A stretch of 64,000 nt of DNA from Bacteroidales bacterium UBA5226. Lineage in GTDB: Bacteria; Bacteroidota; Bacteroidia; Bacteroidales; UBA932. The notes beneath the pieces were generated by a model. The model searched no databases, had not been told where the DNA came from, and was given only the letters and a program-made list of their open reading frames with translations. Below are positions 7,505-14,865 of the stretch, piece by piece. Position 1 is the stretch's first letter; each line of letters opens with the position of its first letter. The stretch is from the NCBI GenBank assembly GCA_002409325.1, contig DHUU01000014.1, positions 62,001 to 126,000 on the forward strand, given 5' to 3'. Both the position numbers and the translations under genes were made by a program.

Positions 7505-8747
7505 ACATGACGGCCACCGCAAAACAAACCAGCCCAAACAGGAGCATCACGCCGCATTCTTTTAGAACAGCCTTTACTCCGGCATTGAGCATAAACACAT
7601 CCATAAAACCTGAAAGGCCCCAGTATATGGGAGAGATCCTGCTTAGGCTGCGCATAGGTTCGGTCATGATAGAAGTCGGGATCCAGGCGCCTCCAATGGC
7701 CGCCATGATCACTACAGATATTGCTCCAAAAATGGCAGACTGGTGTATGGTATTAGCAATGTTTCCTATGGCAATCCCATAACCGATAGCCGCAACCGCT
7801 GCCGACAGGGCCAGCAAAATCAAAGCTGCGGGGGAAGTGCCAAGATTAAGCGATTCCATGCCAAAAAGAGGCAGCAGGTAAACCCCGATGAGTAACATCA
7901 GAACACACTGTATTAACGAGATTATGGTAAAAACCACGGCTTTGCTTAACAGGTATTCCGTATAGGAACAGGGCATGGTCATCATTCTGGAGAAACTCCC
8001 GTCCTGCCGTTCCCGTATGATGCTTCCCGATAGGGATATAACAATGAAAAAGACCGCAAACAAAGTCCAGGATGGCACGTTGTGCTGCACGGGATTGGGA
8101 TTCAGATCCCGTCCCTCCAGGCGGGCGTCACGGATATCAATGTGAACCTGTTCTGTGGAGAAACCGTCTGTAGAAATGGGAATGGGGCTGAACTCGTTTA
8201 CCTGCCGGGAGATTTCGTTCAGAACGTATTCAAATTCAATCTTCTGCGTCCGTTCCTTTAATGTACTCATAAGGGCAGTATAAAAGGAAATTTTCGTGGT
8301 GGGGTCAATAAAAATGACAAAATTCACCATGTCGGGGGAGGGCTTTTCCATGGTTCCGCTGAATGCTGCCAGCACGTACCTGGCCACATTCTTGCGAATG
8401 CTCTCGGTTGTATTTTCAGGAATATAAATTCCCAGTGTGTAATGGCCCGAGGCCACTTCCTGTTCAAGTTCTTCCAGGGTGGGAATTGCCTCATTTATTT
8501 TCCTGTCAATCTTGAATATACTTGAGGCCGCAATCTGTTTGTCTATGGCTTCTCCCAATTCCCCCTGATCTCTGTTCACCAGCAGCAGCGGGACAGAAGC
8601 CTCTGTTAATGATTTGTAAGTACTGTCCTGAAGCAGCGCCATGAGCACAACAAGAATGGCTGGCATCAGGAACATGAGCAGCAATCCGGCTGTATCCCTT
8701 TTCAGCAACAGGTAATCTTTATATAGTAAAAAACGGAATTTTCTCAT
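7476..8747 (-). CDS. ABC-2 type exporter permease
   Basis: A 423-residue permease of the ABC-2 type: one N-terminal membrane segment (about 22-42), a large extracytoplasmic region (about 45-225), then five to six C-terminal membrane segments starting at SWTLFAVFFIVISL. The RERQDGSFSRMM segment is a typical coupling-helix motif. With the ATPase encoded immediately upstream (ATGA overlap at 8744-8747) it should form an exporter. Being last in the operon with hotdog enzymes and a BtrH-like acyltransferase, its cargo may be an acylated product of that pathway (inference). Confidence 0.88.
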   Translation of the reverse strand: MRKFRFLLYKDYLLLKRDTAGLLLMFLMPAILVVLMALLQDSTYKSLTEASVPLLLVNRDQGELGEAIDKQIAASSIFKIDRKINEAIPTLEELEQEVASGHYTLGIYIPENTTESIRKNVARYVLAAFSGTMEKPSPDMVNFVIFIDPTTKISFYTALMSTLKERTQKIEFEYVLNEISRQVNEFSPIPISTDGFSTEQVHIDIRDARLEGRDLNPNPVQHNVPSWTLFAVFFIVISLSGSIIRERQDGSFSRMMTMPCSYTEYLLSKAVVFTIISLIQCVLMLLIGVYLLPLFGMESLNLGTSPAALILLALSAAVAAIGYGIAIGNIANTIHQSAIFGAISVVIMAAIGGAWIPTSIMTEPMRSLSRISPIYWGLSGFMDVFMLNAGVKAVLKECGVMLLFGLVCFAVAVMFNYRRRLDV

Positions 8748-9502
8748 TGGCTATCCCTCATCTTTTTTCCTGTTAACAACAGGTATAAGGATTCCAGGCA
8801 GTTGCATTCACTTTTTCCGGCTATCAGCTCTGCCGGGTTTCCCTGGCATACGATAGTCCCGTTATCCATAAAAGCCACCTGGTTACAGATCTGTTCGGCT
8901 TCTTCAAGATAATGGGATATGAACAGTATGGTGGTACCAGCGTTGTTGATACTGGTCAGTTTTTCAAGGATCAGCCTGCGCGACTGGGCATCTACGCCCA
9001 CAGTGGGTTCATCAAGTATCAGGATTTTTGGTGCATGCAGCATCCCTGCTATCACATTGACCCTGCGTTTCATACCTCCCGAAAAGCGGTTGATATAAGA
9101 ATTTCGGCTTGCCGACAGGTCAAAAAGCTCCAGCAATTGATCTATCCGCTCTTCCTGTAACTTTTTTGGCAATCCATACAGGCCCCCGAAAATTTTCAGG
9201 TTTTCATAGGCAGTAAGGGAGGGAAAAAGGGCAATTTCCTGAGGAACCAGGCCCAGAAGAGGTTTAATATGCTGCATTCCGTCCGACACATCGTGCCCGT
9301 CGATAAAGATTTCTCCGCTGTCGTAGCGGCGCAAACCGCATATGATATTGATCGCTGTCGTTTTTCCCGCTCCATTTGGGGCAAGCAGTCCAAAAAGCGA
9401 ACCATACGGTATCCTGAGTGAAAAACCGTCAAGGGTGGGATCAGACTTGCCTTTGTAAGTCTTCTTAAGTGCTCTTGTCTCTATGGCGAACTGATTATCC
9501 AC
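8744..9502 (-). CDS. ABC transporter ATP-binding protein
   Basis: A 252-residue ABC ATPase of the ABC-2/drug-export type. Walker A is LAPNGAGKTT (about residue 38-47), the signature is FSGGMKRRVNV, Walker B is ILILDEPTVGVD and the H-loop His lies in FISHYLEE. It starts with GTG at 9502, overlapping the end of the BtrH-like gene by 8 nt, and its stop overlaps the permease ATG, so translation is probably coupled. It powers the adjacent permease. Confidence 0.92.
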   Translation of the reverse strand: MDNQFAIETRALKKTYKGKSDPTLDGFSLRIPYGSLFGLLAPNGAGKTTAINIICGLRRYDSGEIFIDGHDVSDGMQHIKPLLGLVPQEIALFPSLTAYENLKIFGGLYGLPKKLQEERIDQLLELFDLSASRNSYINRFSGGMKRRVNVIAGMLHAPKILILDEPTVGVDAQSRRLILEKLTSINNAGTTILFISHYLEEAEQICNQVAFMDNGTIVCQGNPAELIAGKSECNCLESLYLLLTGKKMRDSQ

Positions 9503-10505
9503 GCCTGATGGTGTTTTCCAGTCGTTTAAAAATATCGCATTCGCGTGCCGAAATAACTTCCAGTTTTACTGCAAGATCTTCATAGGAAAGTGCCACGGGG
9601 TCACGTTGCTTAAAAAAGCGAGCGGCGTTGTATGAGAAATCCCTCCACAGATCCCCTACTTCTGTCAGATCCATGGATAATTGGTTCCATTCAGGCCGGT
9701 TGAGCAGTTGAGAAACTTCCTGCAGAAAAGCAGCATACATGAAACGGAATCCGGCACCTCCGGTTCCGATCTCTTCCAGCATGCGGATGATCTGTGCCAG
9801 ATTGAGAGCTGCTCCCTGTTTGCCAAAAAGCTTTTCCCACTTACGCATCCTTCGGGCAAGGTAAGCGATTCCTTTGGCTCCGAACATGGGCAGGGGGATG
9901 TGTAACATATTGTTGCATGTTCTTATAATTGACTTTTCTATCATGTGGGCATCCAGTGGTTTGCTGTGTTCCATGCTGGTTATGTAGTACATGCTACCCC
10001 TGGGTGGTATCGCGCCACAGGCAAAGCGCACTTTCTTCAGATCTGCAGATGACAGTCTGTTTTTTTTCTGTCCAATGGGATCTGATATAATATACTCGTC
10101 CCCTTCCTTGCCTATCACACACAAATTATGGCCATTGAAATGGACTCTGAATTCTTTTGGAAAATAAGTAAGGTTATAAACTCCAACGCGTAATCCAACC
10201 GGAGTCCCGCTGAACAGCACCTCATCCAGTTTGGCCATTGCCTGATCAGGGTCTTTGAAGGTGTGTTTACAGTACTCTACACCGAGCGTTTTTGTGACAT
10301 CGGAGAATATTCTCCCCGATATATACCTGAAAGAGGTCATGGCATATCCGTTAACCTTGAAGAAAGGCAAATGGCAGAAAAAAATCCCTGCTCCCAGTCC
10401 CAGGACCATCGGCTCACTTAGCCTGACCCCATAAAAATTTAGCAAATTCCTTACAACACCGCTCTCACAATGCGCGGCGTGGCCATGTTCAAAGTTGATT
10501 TCCAT
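9495..10505 (-). CDS. BtrH_N / DUF4872 acyltransferase-like protein
   Basis: A 336-residue protein with a papain-like BtrH N-terminal domain followed by a helical DUF4872-type half. The likely triad is Cys13 (HAAHCESGVVRNLL), His126 (HFNGHNLCVIG) and Asp142 (IISDPIG). BtrH of butirosin biosynthesis moves an acyl group from an acyl carrier protein to an amine, so an ACP-dependent acyl transfer is a reasonable guess here, given the hotdog enzymes in the same operon. It starts at ATG 10505, two bases after the upstream stop (a TTG at 10511 is less likely). The substrate is unknown. Confidence 0.82.
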   Translation of the reverse strand: MEINFEHGHAAHCESGVVRNLLNFYGVRLSEPMVLGLGAGIFFCHLPFFKVNGYAMTSFRYISGRIFSDVTKTLGVEYCKHTFKDPDQAMAKLDEVLFSGTPVGLRVGVYNLTYFPKEFRVHFNGHNLCVIGKEGDEYIISDPIGQKKNRLSSADLKKVRFACGAIPPRGSMYYITSMEHSKPLDAHMIEKSIIRTCNNMLHIPLPMFGAKGIAYLARRMRKWEKLFGKQGAALNLAQIIRMLEEIGTGGAGFRFMYAAFLQEVSQLLNRPEWNQLSMDLTEVGDLWRDFSYNAARFFKQRDPVALSYEDLAVKLEVISARECDIFKRLENTIRRG

Positions 10506-10507
10506 AT

Positions 10508-10915
10508 TCAATCTATAGAGACGAGTTCTTCTACACTCATATTCAACGCCTCCGCCAACCTTGCAAGGGCTCCGGAATCGAGTGAGGCAAAGTGTTTTGG
10601 TTTACAGAATTTATTTATTTTTTTACGGGAAAAACCGGTACAGCCGGCCATCATAGCGGGTGTCATCATCGCCCGCGCCATATGAAAGGCCAAAGGGCTG
10701 CATTTGCCGGCAAGAACTTTCTCCCGCTCCTGGCCTGCTTCTTCTCCCCGACAATTCCAGGCAAACTTGAGAGCTTCATTTCTTGGGCTCCAGCCCACAC
10801 TGGGAATTTCCTGGTATTTTCCGTCGTCATCCAATGCAAAAAGACGACCACATAAGCTTATATTTTGGTCAGGGTGAACAAAGGGATCTTCCTGGGGAAC
10901 ATCTTTGACTTTCAT
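10508..10915 (-). CDS. Unrecognised small protein with an HTH-like C-terminus
   Basis: A 135-residue soluble protein that I cannot assign. It has no signal peptide. A central GWSPRNEALKFAWNCRGE segment and a helical stretch AFHMARAMMTPAMMAGCTGF are followed by a C-terminal LARLAEALNMSVEELVSID, which resembles the end of an XRE-type helix-turn-helix. Start ATG 10915 is preceded by GGAG and by a -7 box at 10934-10941, so it can be transcribed separately from the genes above it while leading into the BtrH/ABC genes. Regulator or adaptor of the export module are both possible. Confidence 0.6.
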   Translation of the reverse strand: MKVKDVPQEDPFVHPDQNISLCGRLFALDDDGKYQEIPSVGWSPRNEALKFAWNCRGEEAGQEREKVLAGKCSPLAFHMARAMMTPAMMAGCTGFSRKKINKFCKPKHFASLDSGALARLAEALNMSVEELVSID

Positions 10916-10933
10916 TGCTCCGGATATTTGGCA

Positions 10934-10941
10934 CAAATATA
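10934..10941 (-). promoter_or_regulatory. Internal -7 box TATATTTG in the acyl/export operon
   Basis: TAnnTTTG match on the minus strand, 18 nt before the ATG at 10915. It is part of a perfect 7-bp inverted repeat ATATTTG-GCA-CAAATAT (10924-10940), so this inner promoter may carry its own operator. Confidence 0.5.
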
Positions 10942-10962
10942 ATATTTTTTTACCAGGTATGC

Positions 10963-11562
10963 TTACCGCACAATATTTACGGCTAACCCGCTGAAAACAT
11001 AGGTTGTGACGTATCCTGATTTTTCACTGATCACCATTTCTTCCAGAGCAAAATGTTCCCGGGCAAATTTCAGGTCTATCCGATCAAATGCGCTTGTGGG
11101 ATCATCCTTCAGATGAGACACTGTAACCCGGTGATCAGGACCTTCGCTGGCATATGCCAGATTATAACGTGCTTTAAGCTCGTGCAGAAGACCTTTCATG
11201 CAATAATTCATGATCAGGGCCATTTCCACCATGGCGTTCCTTTGATCCCTTAAAGGGTAAGTATTCGTTTTTCCCCGGCTGGTGATCTTCACCGTAAGAT
11301 CATTCACCACTATGCCCATTTCATAAGGAACCGTATAATCAAAATGCATTTCTCGGTTCCTGGCGTAACGGAACGTGCCCTTTGACACAACTTTCACATC
11401 CAGTGACCGGAACTCTTTTGTCTGGGTGAATGAGCCGCTCAAGGTTTCAATTTCCAAGGATTTCAGGGCAAGCTCTTTATAAAATTGCTCTTCCGAGCCC
11501 TGGGCCCTCCCTGTAAGGGAGCATGTCAATGCGATTACCAGCACAAAAAGCTTTATCTTCAT
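10963..11562 (-). CDS. LolA-like outer-membrane lipoprotein carrier
   Basis: A 199-residue periplasmic protein with a signal peptide (cleavage near GRAQ) and a LolA fold: LSGSFTQTKEF, GTFRYARNREMHFDY and the strand pattern after it. LolA chaperones lipoproteins or lipid-linked molecules through the periplasm. Pathway-specific LolA copies occur in aryl-polyene and flexirubin-type clusters, which matches the two hotdog enzymes beside it. Its start overlaps the upstream hotdog gene by 4 nt (ATGA, 11559-11562). Confidence 0.78.
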   Translation of the reverse strand: MKIKLFVLVIALTCSLTGRAQGSEEQFYKELALKSLEIETLSGSFTQTKEFRSLDVKVVSKGTFRYARNREMHFDYTVPYEMGIVVNDLTVKITSRGKTNTYPLRDQRNAMVEMALIMNYCMKGLLHELKARYNLAYASEGPDHRVTVSHLKDDPTSAFDRIDLKFAREHFALEEMVISEKSGYVTTYVFSGLAVNIVR

Positions 11563-11930
11563 AACGTGATTTCTTTCATTGTGGCATGTAATTTTAATAC
11601 CGTCCTGTTTCCGTACAGCATCAGTGCCCTTATCTGAATTCCTTCTTCACCCTGTTTGATATTCACCTGCACCGAAATCTTTTCATTGCGCAACGGATCT
11701 ATCATAGCCGTAAATTTACAGGAATCCACCGTGTTATAACGCATATTGCATCCCAGGAAATGTTCTGTACAGGTACGGATCAGATACAGTGAACAAACCC
11801 CGGGCAACACAGGAATCCCGGGAAAGTGTCCATGAAAAACAGGATGGTTGGCATCAACAGATGCCTTGGCCAGGAAAGCACACCTGTTTTCAGCCGTAAC
11901 AGATTCAATAGTAAAGAGATCCCTGAGCAT
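11559..11930 (-). CDS. Hotdog-fold acyl-ACP dehydratase/thioesterase (ApeI/FabZ-like)
   Basis: A 123-residue hotdog protein. HPVFHGHFPGIPVLPGV (29-45) is the FabZ active-site strand with catalytic His35. The FabZ/FabA acidic residue of the following helix (PGVLxxEAxAQ) is not present; the helix reads PGVCSLYLIRT, as in ApeI-type members of aryl-polyene clusters. It should act on a 3-hydroxyacyl-ACP or acyl-ACP, though the missing Glu makes the exact reaction uncertain. It overlaps the preceding lipoprotein gene by 26 nt and LolA by 4 nt. Confidence 0.78.
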   Translation of the reverse strand: MLRDLFTIESVTAENRCAFLAKASVDANHPVFHGHFPGIPVLPGVCSLYLIRTCTEHFLGCNMRYNTVDSCKFTAMIDPLRNEKISVQVNIKQGEEGIQIRALMLYGNRTVLKLHATMKEITL

Positions 11931-12453
11931 CTTGCAACGCTTTAAGATAAACAGATAAACCTAAGGCAGGGTGGTCAATCACTATGGTTACAGGGTAGCC
12001 TTTGTCATAATCTGAAGCCTTGATTACAATGCTTCGGATACCGATTCCTGTTGTCAGCAATACAATGTTCCCATCATCATCGCGAACGGGGGGAAAGCCT
12101 TTCCGGGAAGAAGGTTCAAACAGTATGGAAAAGTCGTCCCACAGAAGATCAAGGACCCTCCTGCGGTCTAAAACATTAATTACGTAGTTTACCTTATAAC
12201 CTTCAGCTGTGCCTTCCAGGTCAAACAGGGAAAGGCTGATGTAGGAAGTCAGCAATAGGCGCGGCCTGTTGACGGCATTTTTATTAACCAGAAGCAGGCC
12301 TTCCACGACCCCGTTCATGTGTTTCATTTGAAAATCATAAAGCAGCACACTGTCTTCTGTTTTGAGCAGGGGGTTTACGCCTTCCCAGGGAATTCTGCCG
12401 GCAGTTCCGCAGGCTGTCAGGATTAGTGTAAAAAAAATCAGAATATTTTTCAT
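11905..12453 (-). CDS. Small lipoprotein, DUF3261-like
   Basis: A 182-residue lipoprotein (lipobox LTAC, Cys15) of mostly beta character. It resembles the DUF3261 lipoproteins that accompany LolA and hotdog dehydratases in aryl-polyene-type clusters; the family match is by context and general pattern, not by a diagnostic motif. In those systems it is thought to help place the lipid product in the outer membrane. ATGA overlap with the upstream dehydratase gene (12450-12453) shows a single coupled operon. Confidence 0.6.
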   Translation of the reverse strand: MKNILIFFTLILTACGTAGRIPWEGVNPLLKTEDSVLLYDFQMKHMNGVVEGLLLVNKNAVNRPRLLLTSYISLSLFDLEGTAEGYKVNYVINVLDRRRVLDLLWDDFSILFEPSSRKGFPPVRDDDGNIVLLTTGIGIRSIVIKASDYDKGYPVTIVIDHPALGLSVYLKALQDAQGSLYY

Positions 12454-12899
12454 GCTCCAGATCCGGATATTTTTACCACTTTCAGTTCACCCCTGGCAAC
12501 AAGCATGTCCTTACAAAATATTTCTGCCTGCAGGACAGAAAAGCCTGGATATTTATAGAGTTCCCGTATTACCGTAAAGATCGGGCTTCCGGAAGGAACC
12601 GTTCCATATGTTATAAAAGAGTTGACCGATCCAACAAAGCCGGGTTCTACCTGCCTTTGATTTTCCAGCCTTTCCAATCCGGCGGCCAGGGCTATGGACT
12701 GTGCCGCATGTTCTATCAGGCCTTCTTCAAGAAAATAATCACCGGGACAAAAAAGAGATCCCCTCCGTGGCGTATACCCTGTATAGGAAGCATCGGGCTC
12801 ACGTCCAAAAAAAGTGTCCACCAATAGTACGGGCGGCCTGTGGGGAAGGTATTTTAACAGTGCTTCTCCCTGAGACACTATTTTTCGGGAACACTCCAT
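12450..12899 (-). CDS. ApeP-like 3-hydroxyacyl-ACP dehydratase (hotdog fold)
   Basis: A 149-residue hotdog dehydratase. LPHRPPVLLVD (18-28) and LIEHAAQSIAL (61-71) match the ApeP/dehydratase family that acts with ketosynthases in polyene chain extension. The ATG at 12899 is chosen because a -7 box TAACTTTG lies 17 nt before it; the longer frame to 12947 would cross that promoter. It is the first gene of the operon running down to 7476. No ketosynthase, ketoreductase or ACP gene is found beside it. Confidence 0.75.
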   Translation of the reverse strand: MECSRKIVSQGEALLKYLPHRPPVLLVDTFFGREPDASYTGYTPRRGSLFCPGDYFLEEGLIEHAAQSIALAAGLERLENQRQVEPGFVGSVNSFITYGTVPSGSPIFTVIRELYKYPGFSVLQAEIFCKDMLVARGELKVVKISGSGA

Positions 12900-12916
12900 A
12901 ATGATCTTCAAGTTCA

Positions 12917-12924
12917 CAAAGTTA
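12917..12924 (-). promoter_or_regulatory. -7 box TAACTTTG of the dehydratase/BtrH/ABC operon
   Basis: TAnnTTTG match on the minus strand, 17 nt upstream of the ATG at 12899. It sets the start of the eight-gene operon. Confidence 0.6.
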
Positions 12925-13181
12925 TGAATAATTCCTGTTAATCGCACAGTTGTTACTTTATTCCCTTATTATCATGTTGTTATATGAAATGCCACATGCT
13001 TATTAATATTTTTTTCGTACTTTCCAAATGTACTATTGTTTATTATGATCATTTTTACTTTATATTTACAGATTACAATATCCAAAACGTTCAGAACCAA
13101 GTTGAATCCACAGAGTTAATTAGTAAAATCTATACTATAATATATTATTAGTTCCAGATTTATTAACCTAATTGATATTGG
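12925..13181. other. AT-rich divergent intergenic region before the hydrogenase genes
   Basis: About 260 nt without a plausible gene, distinctly richer in A+T than the flanks. It must hold the hydrogenase promoter. The best candidate is TATATTTA near 13062-13069, which lacks the final G of the usual -7 box. I see no clear Rex-type (TTGTGA-N6-TCACAA) operator. Confidence 0.5.
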
Positions 13182-13673
13182 ATGAAACCAATTGCCGAAC
13201 TCGTAAAGGACCTTGCCGACCGATACGGCAGACAGAGGTGTAACCTTTTGCCTATCCTGCAGGGAGTCGTAGAGCAGGAAAAGTATCTTTCAGAGTATTC
13301 TATGTTTGAAATAGCGCGTGAACTGGACCTTCCTGTGACGGAAGTCTATGGCACGGCTACTTTCTATTCTTTTCTGGAGTGCAAGAAAATGGGTAAATAC
13401 ATTATCCGTGTATGCAAAACCATTACTTGCTCCATGAAAGGAGAACGTCAGATACTGATGGCTATCCAGGATATGCTGAAGATCAAAATCGGAGAAACCA
13501 CACAGGACGGGAAATTCACCCTTCTGGAAACCAACTGTCTGGGGTTTTGCCATAAAGCCCCTGCCATGCTCATTAATAATGAGGTTTATACAGAACTTAC
13601 TCCCGAAAAAATCCGGGAAATTCTCAGCAGCTATCTGCATGATAAAATAATAGGAGGTGAACATGTCGGATAA
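13182..13673 (+). CDS. hydC: [FeFe] hydrogenase NuoE-like subunit (HydC type)
   Basis: A 163-residue thioredoxin-like [2Fe-2S] subunit homologous to complex I NuoE. The ligands are CKTITC (Cys86 and Cys91 region) and ETNCLGFC, with the N-terminal helical bundle YGRQRCNLLPILQGVVEQ before them. It passes electrons between the flavin subunit and the hydrogenase subunit. It is first in a three-gene operon; its last 11 nt overlap the next start codon, where a strong Shine-Dalgarno sequence lies. Confidence 0.92.
   Translation: MKPIAELVKDLADRYGRQRCNLLPILQGVVEQEKYLSEYSMFEIARELDLPVTEVYGTATFYSFLECKKMGKYIIRVCKTITCSMKGERQILMAIQDMLKIKIGETTQDGKFTLLETNCLGFCHKAPAMLINNEVYTELTPEKIREILSSYLHDKIIGGEHVG
13652..13658 (+). 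promoter_or_regulatory. Strong Shine-Dalgarno AGGAGGT before hydB
   Basis: AGGAGGT lies 4 nt before the ATG at 13663, inside the end of hydC. Strong SD sites are rare in Bacteroidota; this one fixes the start at 13663 rather than the GTG at 13657. Confidence 0.65.
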
Positions 13674-14847
13674 TGATATTGTTAAAAGAGCGGATTTTAT
13701 TTTCAAAAATGAAAATGATTGGGAAGAAGTGCTCACCAAGAGCCTGGCACGCACCCCCAACGAACTGATCAACGAACTGATAAGTTCCGAGCTCAAGGGA
13801 AGGGGCGGTGCCGGATTCCCTACCGGATTGAAATGGAAACTTACTTCTGAACTAAAATCGGACGACAAATTCGTCATATGCAATGCCGATGAAGGAGAAC
13901 CTGGCACCTTCAAGGACCGGGAGATCCTCTCCAGGGTTCCTTTTAAAGTTTTGACGGCCATTGCCCTCTGTGGTTATGTGATTGGCGCAAAACAAGGTTT
14001 TATCTACCTAAGGGGCGAGTATTTCTTCCTGCAACAGGAATTGAAAAAAGCGATCAGCGAATTTGAATTTTTCTGTAAAGAAATCAAATATGATTTCAAA
14101 ATAAATATCTTCATGGGCTCGGGTGCGTACATATGCGGAGAAGAGACTGCCCTTTTTGAATCTATGGAAGGAAAACGGGGAGAACCCCGCAACAAGCCAC
14201 CCTATCCCACTGCTTACGGATACCAGGGAAAACCCACCGTAATCAACAATGTGGAGACCCTGGCCCACACCTTTACCATCTTCAAATATGGGGCAAAACG
14301 CTTTTACGATCTTGGAGTGCAGTTTTCCCGGGGCACAAAACTTTTCTCTGTTTCGGGCGATACCCCAAAGCCCGGGATCTACGAGCTGGAGCTGGGAATG
14401 AGCCTGTCCGACTTTGTCGATGATTTTGGCGATGACGACACCAAGGCGGTTCAGGTTGGCGGGGCATCCGGATTTCTGGTGCCAAGAAAAAAGTTTTCCG
14501 CTACCAGTATAGGATATGAAGGAAAACTGGTGGGAATATCCCTGCCCACGGGAGGCTCCATGATGCTCTTCAATAGTTCCCGTTCTATGTTCAATGTCCT
14601 GGACAATTATCTGAACTTTTTTGCAGAAGAGTCCTGTGGCCAGTGTACACCCTGCCGGGTTGGCTGTCAACAATTGCTCAAAGGTATCAAAGCAGTGAAA
14701 AGGGGGGAGAAACCGGCTTCATATCTGGACAAATTACTTAGCCTTGCCGAGACCATGCAGTATACTGCTAAGTGCGGTCTGGGGCAATCCGTTGCCAATT
14801 CATTCACTTCTATTGTGGAGAATTTCAGAGAGGAGATGATTTACTAA
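13663..14847 (+). CDS. hydB: [FeFe] hydrogenase NuoF-like flavin subunit (HydB type, short form)
   Basis: A 394-residue NADH-binding FMN subunit. GRGGAGFPTGLKW (about 46-58) and CNADEGEPGTFKDR form the NADH/FMN site; ESCGQCTPCRVGC and the later YTAKCG hold one [4Fe-4S] cluster. Bifurcating HydB/HndC subunits are about 600 residues, with an extra N-terminal [2Fe-2S] domain and a C-terminal two-[4Fe-4S] domain; both are missing here. Short forms like this are known from hydrogenases reported to use NADH without ferredoxin (as I recall, Syntrophomonas wolfei), so this complex may not bifurcate. That is inference. Confidence 0.92.
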   Translation: MSDNDIVKRADFIFKNENDWEEVLTKSLARTPNELINELISSELKGRGGAGFPTGLKWKLTSELKSDDKFVICNADEGEPGTFKDREILSRVPFKVLTAIALCGYVIGAKQGFIYLRGEYFFLQQELKKAISEFEFFCKEIKYDFKINIFMGSGAYICGEETALFESMEGKRGEPRNKPPYPTAYGYQGKPTVINNVETLAHTFTIFKYGAKRFYDLGVQFSRGTKLFSVSGDTPKPGIYELELGMSLSDFVDDFGDDDTKAVQVGGASGFLVPRKKFSATSIGYEGKLVGISLPTGGSMMLFNSSRSMFNVLDNYLNFFAEESCGQCTPCRVGCQQLLKGIKAVKRGEKPASYLDKLLSLAETMQYTAKCGLGQSVANSFTSIVENFREEMIY

Positions 14848-14865
14848 AGCAGAAAACAGACAACC

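Noticed and set aside
12925..13181. Rex or FNR operator before the hydrogenase genes
   Set aside because: I could not find a good TTGTGA-N6-TCACAA or TTGAT-N4-ATCAA match; the region is only AT-rich.
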